A stretch of DNA of 64,000 nucleotides, taken from the NCBI GenBank assembly GCA_922989275.2, contig OV277864.1, positions 24,253,550-24,317,549 of the forward strand. Reading direction: 5' to 3'. Below the pieces are notes generated by a model. The model was not told the origin of the DNA and did not search any database. It was given only the letters and a program-made list of their open reading frames with translations. Source of the DNA: Gari tellinella (lineage: Eukaryota; Mollusca; Bivalvia; Cardiida; Psammobiidae). The translations under genes and the position numbers were made by a program. Below, piece by piece: positions 54,518 through 64,000 of the stretch (positions within the stretch are counted from its first letter, which is position 1; each line of letters opens with the position of its first letter).

Positions 54518-57500
54518 CAACAGGATGAATGATCCCAAACTTGTTGGAGAAACAAACGAAGTTAAGATTAAATTGGATAACAAACCAGTAACAGCATTAT
54601 TGGATACCGGAAGTTGCGTTAGTTTAGTGTCAGAATCGTTTCATAAAGAACATCTTTCCGAAAATACTTTGAGACCTATAGGAGATATTTTAAATATTGA
54701 ATGCGCTGACGGTCAGAGCTTACCATACAAGGGATACATCGAAACGGACCTCAGCATTGAAGCTGGATTACCAGGATCCAAATCTTTACCTTGTTTGCTT
54801 CTAGTAACGCCAGATACACAGTATTCTTCCAGAACACCCGTTTTATTGGGGACTAATATCTTACAAGAGCTACTGGAGGAATGTAAAGCCAACTATGGTG
54901 AACAGTATCTACAAAGAGCCAAGTTGCATACACCCTGGTATCTTAGCTTCAGAGCCATCAACATTAGAGAGAAAACTTTGAAAAGAAATAAGAACAGATT
55001 AGCTGTCATTAAAAGTGCCATGCCTGATAGGATTATTCTTAAGCCAAATCAACAAATTGAAATTCTTGGATATACCGACTCAGAATTAGATTTTCCATCA
55101 TCATCAGCCATCATTCAAGAATGCCAGGACAGTCAATTGCCATCTTGTGTTGATGTCACACCAGCAGTCATTCAGTATAATTATCGCAAGAACAAGGACA
55201 TCAAAGTTACCCTTTCCAACATTACAACAAACACCGTTACCATATCACCAAAGTCAATCATTTGCGAATTGCAGTCAGTAACCATAGCTGATGAAGTCTT
55301 TGACAACGTTCAGGAAAGTAACCATGACGCAATCATTGATGAGTTGAACATAGACGAAGCAACCATTTTGGACTCTAATCAAAAAGAAGAACTACTGACA
55401 TTATTAAGGAAACACAAGGCCATCTTTTCAACTGGAGACACTGACATCGGAGTTTGTAATCTCATCAGACATAGAATTGATTTAATTACTGATGTCCCAT
55501 TCAAGCAACGTCATCGCCGCATTCCACCTTCAATGATCGAAGAGGTACGACAACACATTGAGCAATTATTAGCTGCAGGTGTGATCAGACCATCTAGGTC
55601 ACCCTATACGTCCAATGTTGTACTGGTGCGGAAGAAATCTGGGAAGCTGAGACTTTGCGTTGATTATCGCCAGCTCAACGGCATCACCGTAAAGGACTCG
55701 TTCGCTCTTCCCAGAATAGAGGAAATATTCGATTGTCTTCATGGAACGAAATACTTCACCACAATTGACATGAAGTCTGGTTATCACCAAATAGAAGTGG
55801 AAGAAGACCATAAAGAGCGAACAGCATTCACCGTAGGCTCAATGGGATTCTTCGAATACAACAAGATGCCATTTGGTCTCACAAATAGTCCGGCTACGTA
55901 TCAGCGGATCATGCAAGAAATACTTGGAGATCTCAATATGAAAATCTGTTTAATATATTTGGACGACCTGATTATCTTTAGTGAAACTTTTGAGGAACAC
56001 CTGGAACGTTTAGATCTCATTTTGGACAAACTACACAAAGCAAATCTAAAATTAGCCCCTAAAAAATGCTTCTTCTTTAAACCTAAGGTCAATTTTTTAG
56101 GACATGTAGTAAGTGACCAAGGAGTTGAGACTGATCCAGCAAAGATCGAGAAAGTCAAGAATTGGCCAGTACCTAGTAACTCTGATGAACTTCGCTCCTT
56201 TTTAGCATTTGCCGGCTATTACAGGAGATTCATTAAAGACTTCAGCAAGATCATACGACAACTTTCTGAACTTCTTCCACCAACATCTACAAAGAAAGGA
56301 CAAAAGAAACCGCAACTTGAATGGAAATGGACGAGCACAGAACAAGCTGTTTTTGACAAATTAAAGGAAATACTGTCGTCTCCACCAATCCTAGCGTATC
56401 CAGACTTTACACTTCCATTTGAGTTGCATACAGACGCTTCGACCAAGGCATCAGGTGCTGTTCTGTACCAGAAGCAAGACGGACGGAATCGGGTAATCGC
56501 CTATGCCAGCAGGGCACTTAATAAGTCCGAGCAGAACTATAGCGCCTTCAGATTAGAGTTTCTCGCTTTGAAATGGGCGGTAACTGAAAAGTTCGCTGAC
56601 TATCTTACAGCAAACCATTTCACATTCTTGACCGATAACAACCCTTTAACTTATGTATTGACTAGTGCAAAGCTGGACGCCACTGGCCAGAGGTGGGCTT
56701 CTGCACTTGGTCAATATTCCTTTGACGTTCGGTATCGGTCAGGATTGAGAAATGCGGATGCAGATGGTATGAGTAGGTTACCTTATGAGAAACTTAGAGA
56801 TACTGACAACCAAGAGGTCGTACAGATTGAAGACAAAGTGGTGAAGACAATCTGCAACACCATTACTATACCATATTACGAGACATTTCCAATGGCAACA
56901 CTTAACCTGTGTGAGACAATAGAGGAACCAGGACAGATCCTTGCCCAAAAGGAAATGAGAGAAATTAGAAGGGCACAACGAAATGACAAACTCATAGACA
57001 AGTGGAGGATAGCTGTCATCGACAAGGCTCTTCCAAAGACTTTCATGATGAAACATTACTTGACTATGAGGAAACAATACAAGAATTTCAAGATGAAAAG
57101 AGGAATCCTCTTCCGTACAATTACGGATCATGAAGAAGAAATCGAGCAACTGGTAGTTCCAGAATGCTACAGAGAAGAGGTTCTTAGAGGTTTGCATAAT
57201 GAAGTAGGTCACCCTGGTCAGGAGAGAACCTTGAGACTAATGAAGGATAGGTTTTACTGGCCTGGGGTTGGATCAGATGTGACCGAATGGATATCCAAAT
57301 GCGACAGATGCATTAGGAGGAAGTCCACTTTGGATAAAGCTCCTCTTGTCAATATCCAAACATCATATCCACTCGAGTTGCTATGCATGGATTTTCTGAC
57401 GCTCGAACCATCCAAGGGGAATATTGGTAATATCTTGGTCATTACAGACCACTACACAAAGTTTGCTAAGGCCATACCTACAAAAAACCAAACGGCCAAA

Positions 57501-58637
57501 ACAACTGCTGAAGCTCTCTACAATGAATTTTTAGTTAACTTTGGGATACCTTCAAGATTGCATTCAGATCAAGCAAAAAATTTCGAAAGCGAGATCATCT
57601 CAGAATTATGTAAGATAACCAATATGAAGAAGAGTCACACCACGCCTTACCATCCCCAAGGAAATGCAGGACCAGAAAGGTTCAATCGAACCTTATTGAA
57701 CATGCTAGGGACACTTGAGGACAATCAGAAGAGCGACTGGAAGAAATACATTAGTTCGTTAGTTTATGCATATAATTGCACACCGCATGACACTACAAGA
57801 GTTTCACCTTACGAACTTTTGTTCGGCCGAAAGCCCAGACTTCCAGTGGACGCTTCATTTCAATCAGCGAGAGATGAAAACTCTGATCGGACCTCACAGG
57901 ATTTCATTCAAGATCTTCAAGAGAGAATGGCCAAGACTAATGAGTTAGTCAAGAAGCATACGGAACGGGCCAAAAGCAAACAGAAAACCTTTTATGACAG
58001 AAAGGCCAAGAAGGTAGAAATCAGCGTTGGCGACAAGGTTCTGATTAAGAAATTAGCATTCGAGGGGAAGCATAAGATTGCTGAACGCTTTGAATCAGAA
58101 ACTTATGTCGTCATTGACCAGCCAAGGCCAGACATCCCAGTGTATAAAGTGAAGTCGGAACAGTCGGAAAAAGAGCGGACATTACATCACAACCACCTTC
58201 TCCTGATAGAGCATCAGGATACAGATAGTGTGATTGAGGATGAGGGTGCAGATAATATAGATGAGACAGTAGTAGATCAGGAGGAGTCAGAAGTAGATAC
58301 AAACAAGAAGAGTGACGTCACTAGTGAAGATGAAGAAAGCTCAGATAGTGAGGAAGATTGCTTTGCAGTTAATGCAGACTTGTATGGGGACGCCCATAGT
58401 CCACCTGTCTTGAGTGATGATAAAGAAAAGACTGACCTTGTGGAGGTTGTAGATGAAGAGGATCAAGGAAGTCTAGACAAGGAAGATGAGACAGTGACTG
58501 CTCCGACAGAAATTGTTGAAGATGTTGAACATGTTGACCATGTCGATACTGGAGAGTTAGCGGATGGAGAAACAGAAAAACAGGAGTCTGAGCCATTGGA
58601 AGAAGAAAATACACAAGACCTGGATATGTACTTCTGA
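54480..58637 (+). CDS. pol: Pol: protease, reverse transcriptase, RNase H, integrase
   Basis: Expressed in the -1 frame after gag; the first codon after slippage is at 54480 and there is no ATG at the start. Counting from the GTG at 54498: aspartic protease DTGS at 36-39; reverse transcriptase with VDYRQLN, MPFGLTNSP and YLDD at 487-490; RNase H with TDAS (Asp 646); integrase HHCC zinc finger (His 900, His 906, Cys 935, Cys 938) and core Asp 965, Asp 1024, Glu 1060, the last two with 35 residues between them. A GPY/F-like chromatin-facing module lies at about 1177-1235, then an acidic tail of about 140 residues. No stop interrupts 1,379 codons, so insertion or selection is fairly recent. The stop at 58635 is followed by the tail remnant. 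Confidence 0.95.
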   Translation, partial: LVSAPVVGSDTSTNRMNDPKLVGETNEVKIKLDNKPVTALLDTGSCVSLVSESFHKEHLSENTLRPIGDILNIECADGQSLPYKGYIETDLSIEAGLPGSKSLPCLLLVTPDTQYSSRTPVLLGTNILQELLEECKANYGEQYLQRAKLHTPWYLSFRAINIREKTLKRNKNRLAVIKSAMPDRIILKPNQQIEILGYTDSELDFPSSSAIIQECQDSQLPSCVDVTPAVIQYNYRKNKDIKVTLSNITTNTVTISPKSIICELQSVTIADEVFDNVQESNHDAIIDELNIDEATILDSNQKEELLTLLRKHKAIFSTGDTDIGVCNLIRHRIDLITDVPFKQRHRRIPPSMIEEVRQHIEQLLAAGVIRPSRSPYTSNVVLVRKKSGKLRLCVDYRQLNGITVKDSFALPRIEEIFDCLHGTKYFTTIDMKSGYHQIEVEEDHKERTAFTVGSMGFFEYNKMPFGLTNSPATYQRIMQEILGDLNMKICLIYLDDLIIFSETFEEHLERLDLILDKLHKANLKLAPKKCFFFKPKVNFLGHVVSDQGVETDPAKIEKVKNWPVPSNSDELRSFLAFAGYYRRFIKDFSKIIRQLSELLPPTSTKKGQKKPQLEWKWTSTEQAVFDKLKEILSSPPILAYPDFTLPFELHTDASTKASGAVLYQKQDGRNRVIAYASRALNKSEQNYSAFRLEFLALKWAVTEKFADYLTANHFTFLTDNNPLTYVLTSAKLDATGQRWASALGQYSFDVRYRSGLRNADADGMSRLPYEKLRDTDNQEVVQIEDKVVKTICNTITIPYYETFPMATLNLCETIEEPGQILAQKEMREIRRAQRNDKLIDKWRIAVIDKALPKTFMMKHYLTMRKQYKNFKMKRGILFRTITDHEEEIEQLVVPECYREEVLRGLHNEVGHPGQERTLRLMKDRFYWPGVGSDVTEWISKCDRCIRRKSTLDKAPLVNIQTSYPLELLCMDFLTLEPSKGNIGNILVITDHYTKFAKAIPTKNQTAKTTAEALYNEFLVNFGIPSRLHSDQAKNFESEIISELCKITNMKKSHTTPYHPQGNAGPERFNRTLLNMLGTLEDNQKSDWKKYISSLVYAYNCTPHDTTRVSPYELLFGRKPRLPVDASFQSARDENSDRTSQDFIQDLQERMAKTNELVKKHTERAKSKQKTFYDRKAKKVEISVGDKVLIKKLAFEGKHKIAERFESETYVVIDQPRPDIPVYKVKSEQSEKERTLHHNHLLLIEHQDTDSVIEDEGADNIDETVVDQEESEVDTNKKSDVTSEDEESSDSEEDCFAVNADLYGDAHSPPVLSDDKEKTDLVEVVDEEDQGSLDKEDETVTAPTEIVEDVEHVDHVDTGELADGETEKQESEPLEEENTQDLDMYF

Positions 58638-58979
58638 GGATAATATAGAAAGGGATATTATGCCTGAATATAATTCAGAGGAAGATGAACCCATAGAGGA
58701 AACAGATGAACAAAATACAGAAAGAGAGGAGGAGGAGAAGAAAAAGAGCACATTGAAGAGAAGACAATGAAGAAACCAGTGCCACCACCAAGACCACCTA
58801 GAAGGTCTACAAGGGAAAAGAAACCACCAGACAGATTTGGAGATTTTGTCTCATACCAGATGACAAATCAGCCAGTTGACAGAAAGTTAAGTGCGTTAAA
58901 TGCCTTAATGAACTTTGGAGTTTTGAGTGAGGTGGATACTGAGATAGCTCATCAGTTAGTTACAGCTATTATGAAATAG
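58638..58979 (+). pseudogene. Pol C-terminal tail, split over two frames
   Basis: 58638-58769 encodes more acidic residues (NSEEDEPIEETDEQN) one frame away. From 58767 a 70-codon stretch, back in the pol frame, carries a basic proline-rich motif (PPPRPPRRSTREKKPPDRFG) typical of gypsy integrase tails. Two frame changes therefore separate it from pol. The second stretch has its own ATG and ends at 58979. Confidence 0.65.
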
Positions 58980-59437
58980 TATTTTAAGTTTGTTTTACAT
59001 TGTATTTTAATGAATTATTTATAGTTACTAAATGCTCATTTTTGAAATTAGTTTCTGTTTAAATACATTCGCAGTTAATTCTGTGTGGTCACAGATATTG
59101 AGTTAAGGTGGAGGAATAAGTGTATAAATTTAAACAGAAACTGTTGCTTTTGTTACCTTTGCTGGAAGGGAAATTTAAACTGTATTATACAGTGTAGACT
59201 TTGTTGTAGAATTTGTGTACAGTATAGTTCATGATATAGTGTTAGTACTCTAGTAATAGTAGAGAGTGAGTGTTAAATGTATATCTGTAATTGGCAGATT
59301 TATGAAAGTATATTCTAGCGAGTAATTCAGTTTTTTTCTTAGTGTATTTTATAGCAGTAGTTTTACCGACATTGACGAAAACTTGATAGTGACTTAGTAC
59401 TTTTTTGTGGACTTGGACAGTGACGGGACGTCATTCC
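58980..59437 (+). other. Gypsy 3' untranslated region
   Basis: AT-rich. A 15-bp repeat, AGTTTCTGTTTAAA near 59050 and TTTAAACAGAAACT near 59129, forms an inverted pair. Confidence 0.5.
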
Positions 59438-59451
59438 AGAAGGAGGGGGAG
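59438..59451 (+). other. Polypurine tract
   Basis: AGAAGGAGGGGGAG directly precedes TGTGTAGCC, the presumed LTR start; it would prime plus-strand synthesis. Confidence 0.75.
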
Positions 59452-60238
59452 TGTGTAGCCAGGTCAAGTTTTCATGTTTTATTTGTTCGTTTGCTTGTTT
59501 CGTTTTCTTCGGTATTGTTCGTGCTTCTCCGTATTCCGCGGTTGACTTCGGTAGTTTACGTCAACCGGGCAATACTGGGAGATCACGTGATTGTTGAGCG
59601 AAACTTACAATTCTGTCAGCTCTGGTCGAGTAAAGAAGTCTGTTTTGGATCGTTCATTTCAAGATATATTGGTTAGTATTGGTTCAAATCGATTGTATTT
59701 GATTCGAGAGAGGTTGCAATGGGTTTGTATATGCTTGACACGTAATAGTCTTTTCTATTTCGGCATTTCATGTTTAGTGTAACATGTTTTCGCGCTTTTC
59801 GAAACGGCAGCATATTTGACATTTATCGTTGTTCTAAACTAATTTGACCAAAGTTCTTAACCTTTTCTTTGCATGTTTTAATCTCTACAGGCATCACAAA
59901 TCACAGCCCTGTAAGTGAGTGGAGAGTGGAGTGTTTTGGAGTGCATTTGTACTTGGTTCCACAAACTGGTGAGTTAGTGTTGTTGTTGTTGTGAACCATG
60001 TTTTATCTTTGTGTTAAACTATTATAATATATGTGTAAGTACTTTTAAAGTAGGTTGCAAGACCACTTGAACTGAAGAGGCGTAATGTTATGTCTAATGG
60101 ACTGTTCCAAGGGCTTAATGTTATTATTCTCATATGTTAAGTTATGCTACATCTATCTTTCAGCCCTATATTATATAGAATGCTTATAACCTGTATTTAA
60201 TGCATTTGCATTCTATTGCAGGTACAGATAATGTTACA
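59452..60238 (+). repeat. 3' LTR (right boundary tentative)
   Basis: Starts TGTGTAGCCAGG after the polypurine tract; a possible end is GATAATGTTACA (60238), giving the usual TGT...ACA form. Splice-like words lie inside (CTCTACAG near 59883, CTGGTGAGTT near 59966, TTGCAGGTACAG near 60216). Without a 5' LTR the length cannot be confirmed. Confidence 0.5.
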
Positions 60239-60445
60239 CCCATTGGAGGGACTGGATTGATGTGTAATAATGTAAATAAAGGAGATAAACTTGTATTACA
60301 CGTTTCTGGTCCATATTTGCTAGCCGGTAACATTTACAAAACAAATCTAGTATTGTCACCTTATGTTTTGACAATGTATTAAAAATAACTTTTCATTAGT
60401 AATGTTTGACCATATGGCAAAATTTTTACAAACTTTGAATAATTT

Positions 60446-60608
60446 TACACTGCTCCCTATCTACAAAAACACCCATCGGGAGTCGAAAAGTGTGTTTGTT
60501 GTTTAGAGGGGGTATATTGAAATAAATTAATGTTGTTTATGCAACTGTGACAAGCACTGTTGTAAAGAGGGTATAATTGTAATGAGAGTAGTTGTAGAGA
60601 GCACTGTA
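60446..60608. mobile_element. Family D MITE, short form without core
   Basis: TACACTGCTCCCTATCTAC to GTTGTAGAGAGCACTGTA, TA-flanked. Half the length of the 18.65-kb copy because the core-bearing middle is absent. Confidence 0.8.
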
Positions 60609-61130
60609 CTTGGTGATGATTTACACTAGATATCAAAGCTTTGGGCCTTGTCAGATTTTTGACACGAGGTTCTTACATTGACGAAAGTAACTTACAAGAA
60701 CGATAGAGCAATGGTAATTTTTATCACGGATATATGCTTTTTAAAAAAAATGATAGATGTCTTCTAGGCCGTACTATACACAAAATGTCTAAGCTCTGCG
60801 TTTTACGTGTTTTTATAAACACTGATGATGATGACTGAACGGTTTGTGATGGCAGAGGCCAACCATCAGCCTAGGCGATGATTTAAACAAACGAGATAAA
60901 GGTCTACTGTGGTATGCTAATATACAAGCTTGAGCTTTGTGGTTTTTGACAATATTTCTTTTCCTATAGAGGATAAGTCTATGCAAAACTGTTGACCCTG
61001 GTTCGGGGCCAATTTATAAATTTTGTAACATATTGAAATACCGTTTAGAGTGTATTGTTACACCCCTAAAATTTAGATCCAGGTATAAACTTGATAGAGG
61101 TCTACTAGGTTAAAGTAAGTATCCATCAAT
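60609..61130 (+). repeat. R1-like units
   Basis: 'GGTGATGATTTACACTAGAT', AAGCTTTGGGCCTTGT and AACTTGATAGAGGTCTACTA words, continuing the array broken by the family D copy. Non-coding. Confidence 0.6.
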
Positions 61131-62346
61131 TTTCTAAGCTTTGGGACTTGTGTGTATGTGTGGAGATGGGGGAGGGGGTATAAGTTTGTAACTCTCTTAT
61201 AGGTTTCTCTTTTTCATTACCTTGGTTGCCATGGCAACTAATTTTTTTAAGGAGATATACCCCATGAACATTCTTGTAAAGTTTTGCTTTAAAAAAACAT
61301 GAGGTTAACCCTTTATCTGATAGCATATTTATGGTACTTAAGATAGATGACTACTTAAAGCAGGTTGAAAGTAAAGCAGAATGCGCCTTAGGGCGCATTC
61401 TGCTTTACTTTCAGCCTGCCTTAAGCTATCATGTGCTATAATATAGAAAATATTCCTTATAATACATATTCATTACTGATTAAATTGGAACTATTTTCTT
61501 CAGCGGATGAATAATTCATATCCGCTAAAAGGCGCTTCTATTGGGTAAAGGGTTAAAAGCATATGTATTAGGAGTATTAATTTTAATCCAAGAATAACTG
61601 GATATAATAACGAAAAACCTTATTTTTTACTTTTGTTGCCATGACAACAGAAAGTCTGCATGAAATCATTTTTTAAAGAGATTGACCCAAAACATAGTCT
61701 TGTACAGTTTGTTCTTATCAGCCATGTGGTTGAGAGGAAAATGTATTGTGTATTAAATCCAAGAAAGACTGCATAGAATAACGAAAACTTAGAGTGTTGG
61801 TGGCTATTTTGTGTTGTTGATTTTTTACCAATGTTTGACCTTCAACTTCATTGGAAAGGGGGACAGACAACAAACTGGATTCGCATGCTTTTAATTGTGG
61901 TTAACATGTGGTTTGCCAGTTATCAATCAAGTATCTAAGCTTTGGGCAATGTGATTTATTTTACAAGAATTTTATATTTTAAAGATTTCTCTATTTTTTA
62001 CTTTGGTTGCCATGGCAACCAGACATCTTCATGATATCAATTTTTTGATGGAGAATCAACCCAGGAACATTCCTGTGAAGATTTGTTGTAATAAACGATA
62101 TAGATTAGGAGAAGCAGATGTATTAGGTAAATTTAATCCCAAAAAGATTGGATTTAAAAGCGAAAAATAGCGTTTTGGCGGCCATTTTGTTTTTTACCAT
62201 TTTTGGGCTTTCAAGGCACCGGAGAGGGTGACAGGCACCCTAAATGGATTCAGCACAATTTAATTATGATAGAAAGGTGGCCTGTCAACTTTTCCCCAAA
62301 AATGCCTCCAGAAGTTTGATTTCCCCCAAATCCGACTAGTCTATAA
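61131..62346 (+). repeat. R3 array, right inverted arm
   Basis: Three degenerate units with TTGCCATGGCAAC-type words (61227, 61634, 62006). The outer edge is CCGACTAGTCTATAA, mirror of the left arm's start at 49758. A family B element is inserted at 61305-61556. Confidence 0.8.
61305..61556. mobile_element. Family B MITE, full copy
   Basis: TTAACCCTTTATCTGATAGC to TTGGGTAAAGGGTTAA. Hairpin intact with the GCGCCTTAGGGCGC tip, as in the 18.5-kb copy. Confidence 0.92.
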
Positions 62347-62362
62347 CAGATTATCCACTGTA
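62347..62362. mobile_element. Family A terminal fragment, 16 bp
   Basis: CAGATTATCCACTGTA is the right end of a family A element, cut by the R3 boundary and joined to the duplicated segment. Confidence 0.6.
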
Positions 62363-64000
62363 ACTCTTCCGCTGAAAGTATGACGTAAAACCCATCTTAT
62401 AAGTCGTTGACAAAATATCGTCCGCTGAAATCTTTCGTCTGTTTGTATTTAAAAACAAACTAGAGTTTTAAGCGTTTTAACATAGAAAACATTTATATGA
62501 GTTTCAAGAGTGTCAAACAATTTGGATCCTGATCAGACGCCGCGTTACGCGGCGTCTGATCTGGATCCAATATGTTTGAATATGTGAGTGTGTTCGGTCT
62601 TAGTAGTAAACGGGTTAGACATACACTAACCCGAAATGTATAATGCAGTAAATAAGAAGACTCCCAAAATGTAAAATATTGCCAGTATTATTTTTGCACT
62701 ATTATATAATTGTTTTTCAAAATTGTCAGTCTGTACCACAATTTAGACGAATCGGAACGCTGCGGTACGCTTGAATAATTGATGCGTACATCACATAAAA
62801 CAATCAACCACTGAATATGTGCGAATGGACCGCAGAATAAAGCATATCCTAGGATGCACCAAATTATACTTACAGTGGAGAACACGCCATCGTTTGTGCT
62901 TAGATAATTATTTGAAATGCAAACAATTTGGTACAAGTCCAGATGCCGGGTAACCCGGCATGTGACCAGGTTCCAAAATCTTTGTTTATTCAGATAGAAA
63001 TATATGGTTAGAATTTCTTTATTTTATTACACTGCGTTGCGTTAGTTTCGCTTAAACGAGACATAATAACGTGTTTTACTGTAGGACGCAGATAAGTGTT
63101 TTGTTTGTTTTGTGGATATCTATATCTTAAAAATGTAAATAGGACTTTAAATTCGTATTTAAATTCAAGTGATCTATTCTTACGGCTCAGAGTCTGGAAT
63201 AAAATAACGATGACTGATTTGGTCGTTGCCGTTAGTAAAAACATTGACGGAATGCGAAATGCGCTGTTGGAAAAACAATAGAAATGGATGTGTTGAAAAA
63301 ACAACTGTTAAGGTCCCTAAATCTATAGACACTTGCGTGGGTTTTAAAAATAGATGTTCACATTTCTTCAAACTAGATATAGGCTATGGGTTCAAGGGTA
63401 TAATTTGTTGTTGTTTTTGGCAAACATACGGGTTACTAGATTCCATCAGTACTTCAGTTGAAGAATTCAGAAGATGCTGTGTCTCAAATGCAGCTAAACG
63501 TATTCTAGATTTTCCTAGATAATATATTGTTTTTATGCAAAACATGTAGCATGAGATATGAGAATGTTGGTACTTTGGTTTGTAATCAGGTTCCAAGCTG
63601 ATACTCAAATCAATATTCCTTGGTCAAAATGCCTTAAATTTTGAATATGACATATAACCAGAACTGGACCACAGTAAGTTAAAATGTATGCCAATCATTT
63701 CTTGACACTGTAATGCATATTGCTGTTGTGTGCAGATCAGTAAATACACTCAATCACAACATTTAAAAAGGTAGGCGACACTCTACCATCTGAAGAGCTG
63801 ATACGCTTATATAGTACGGGAAATAAGCTAGATGCGGATAACTGTTTTTATACATGTATATAATATTATATATAATTGCGCTCAATGTCCGTCGTCAGTG
63901 TCACAGTTACCTGAAAAATATTAATATCCACTGAGCCATGAAATAATGTGAGTATACTATAACAGCAATATTTAGTTCTCTGCTAATTTGATGTATAAAC
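62361..64000. repeat. Segmental duplication, copy 2 (runs off the window)
   Basis: Matches 40421-42320 in the same orientation, minus the family A insertion. Contains the better-preserved core (GCCGCGTTACGCGGC) at about 62518-62580. Confidence 0.92.
62871..63083. mobile_element. Family A copy, old, in the duplication
   Basis: Orthologous to 41182-41395 inside the duplicated segment. TACAGTGGAGAACACG to GTTTTACTGTA, differing by a few substitutions. Confidence 0.85.

Larger units (their letters stand above)
53282..60238 (+). mobile_element. Ty3/gypsy LTR retrotransposon, 5' LTR missing
   Basis: The order is primer binding site, leader, gag, pol with the order PR-RT-RH-IN, polypurine tract and 3' LTR. 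I find no sequence like the 3' LTR upstream of the primer binding site; the preceding bases (AACAAACCTGATAGAGGTCT) are R1-type repeat. The element lies between the inverted R3 arms. RT-IN order and the YLDD and DD35E motifs place it in Ty3/gypsy; no env is seen. Confidence 0.88.

Noticed and set aside
55599..58614. Minus-strand frames of 60-144 codons opposite pol
   Set aside because: They lie antisense to a long Pol frame with canonical motifs and show no domain of their own.
59880..60230. Splice-like signals in the 3' LTR as exons of a host gene
   Set aside because: Consensus-like words alone, without coding exons on either side, are not enough; they may be LTR splice sites or chance.
49758..62346. 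Maverick/Polinton identity for the region between the R3 arms
   Set aside because: No protein-primed DNA polymerase, packaging ATPase, capsid or cysteine protease is seen; the only integrase belongs to the gypsy element.

Overview
The window looks like repeat-dense intergenic DNA from a metazoan, most likely a bivalve mollusc. The grounds are indirect. It is AT-rich and full of ACATGTA-type words. It carries Tc1/mariner-, piggyBac- and PIF/Harbinger-type elements, a non-LTR retrotransposon remnant and a Ty3/gypsy element. It also holds tandem arrays of the 'aagctttggg...gatagaggtctac' kind that I associate with bivalve genomes. I cannot name the species. I find no convincing single-copy host protein gene; the only long coding region belongs to the gypsy element.

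Family names used here are local labels. Family A: TA-flanked, ends CAGTGGAGAA, about 250 bp, with a long palindromic core; about 25 good copies and 15 worn ones from 0.5 to 63 kb. Family B: TTAA-flanked, ends CCCTTTACC, GCAGAATGCGCC hairpin. Family C: TTAA-flanked, ends CCCTTTC or CCACTTCACTG, with a core closely related to that of A. Family D: TA-flanked, ends CAGCGCTCCCTCTC, again with that core. Family E: TA-flanked, ends CAGTRAAACCCCTCTAAACC. Family F: TA-flanked, ends CAGTACTGAACC. Family G: foldback ending GGGCCCGTTTCAT. Family H: a 68-nt perfect palindrome. R1, R2 and R3 are non-coding arrays of degenerate units of about 170-370 bp.

Layout. 0-4 kb: A, B and C elements, some nested. 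4.2-9.0 kb: an R1 repeat split by a 3.8-kb TA-flanked TIR element, which itself holds a TTAA-flanked piggyBac-type element and a tRNA-derived SINE. 9-19 kb: A, B, D and G copies, a poly-G tandem repeat and a tRNA-Arg-like sequence. 20-21.4 kb: a broken non-LTR retrotransposon 3' end. 21.4-28.6 kb: F, A, D and E elements, a decayed PIF/Harbinger element (24.37-26.70 kb) and a CpG-rich block. 29-40 kb: scattered A and C copies, one A copy split by a 1-kb insert with a promoter-like cluster, minisatellites, and long stretches where I see nothing. 40.4-42.3 kb and 62.36 kb to the window end: a segmental duplication. 42.3-49.6 kb: R2, G, C, H and many A copies. 49.76-62.35 kb: inverted R3 arms enclosing decayed coding sequence and the gypsy element.

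The gypsy element has a tRNA-Lys-type primer binding site, a Gag ORF with two CCHC knuckles, and a long Pol ORF (protease, RT, RNase H, integrase with DD35E). Gag and Pol are joined by a good candidate -1 frameshift signal. It lacks a recognisable 5' LTR and the N-terminal part of Gag, and its extreme C-terminal tail is split over two frames, so it is probably no longer autonomous.

The most unusual signal is that one palindromic core (CAAACAG...GATCAGACGCC...GGCGTCTGATC...CTGTTTG) sits inside at least three MITE families whose ends and target sites belong to two transposon superfamilies, with paired changes that keep the hairpin.
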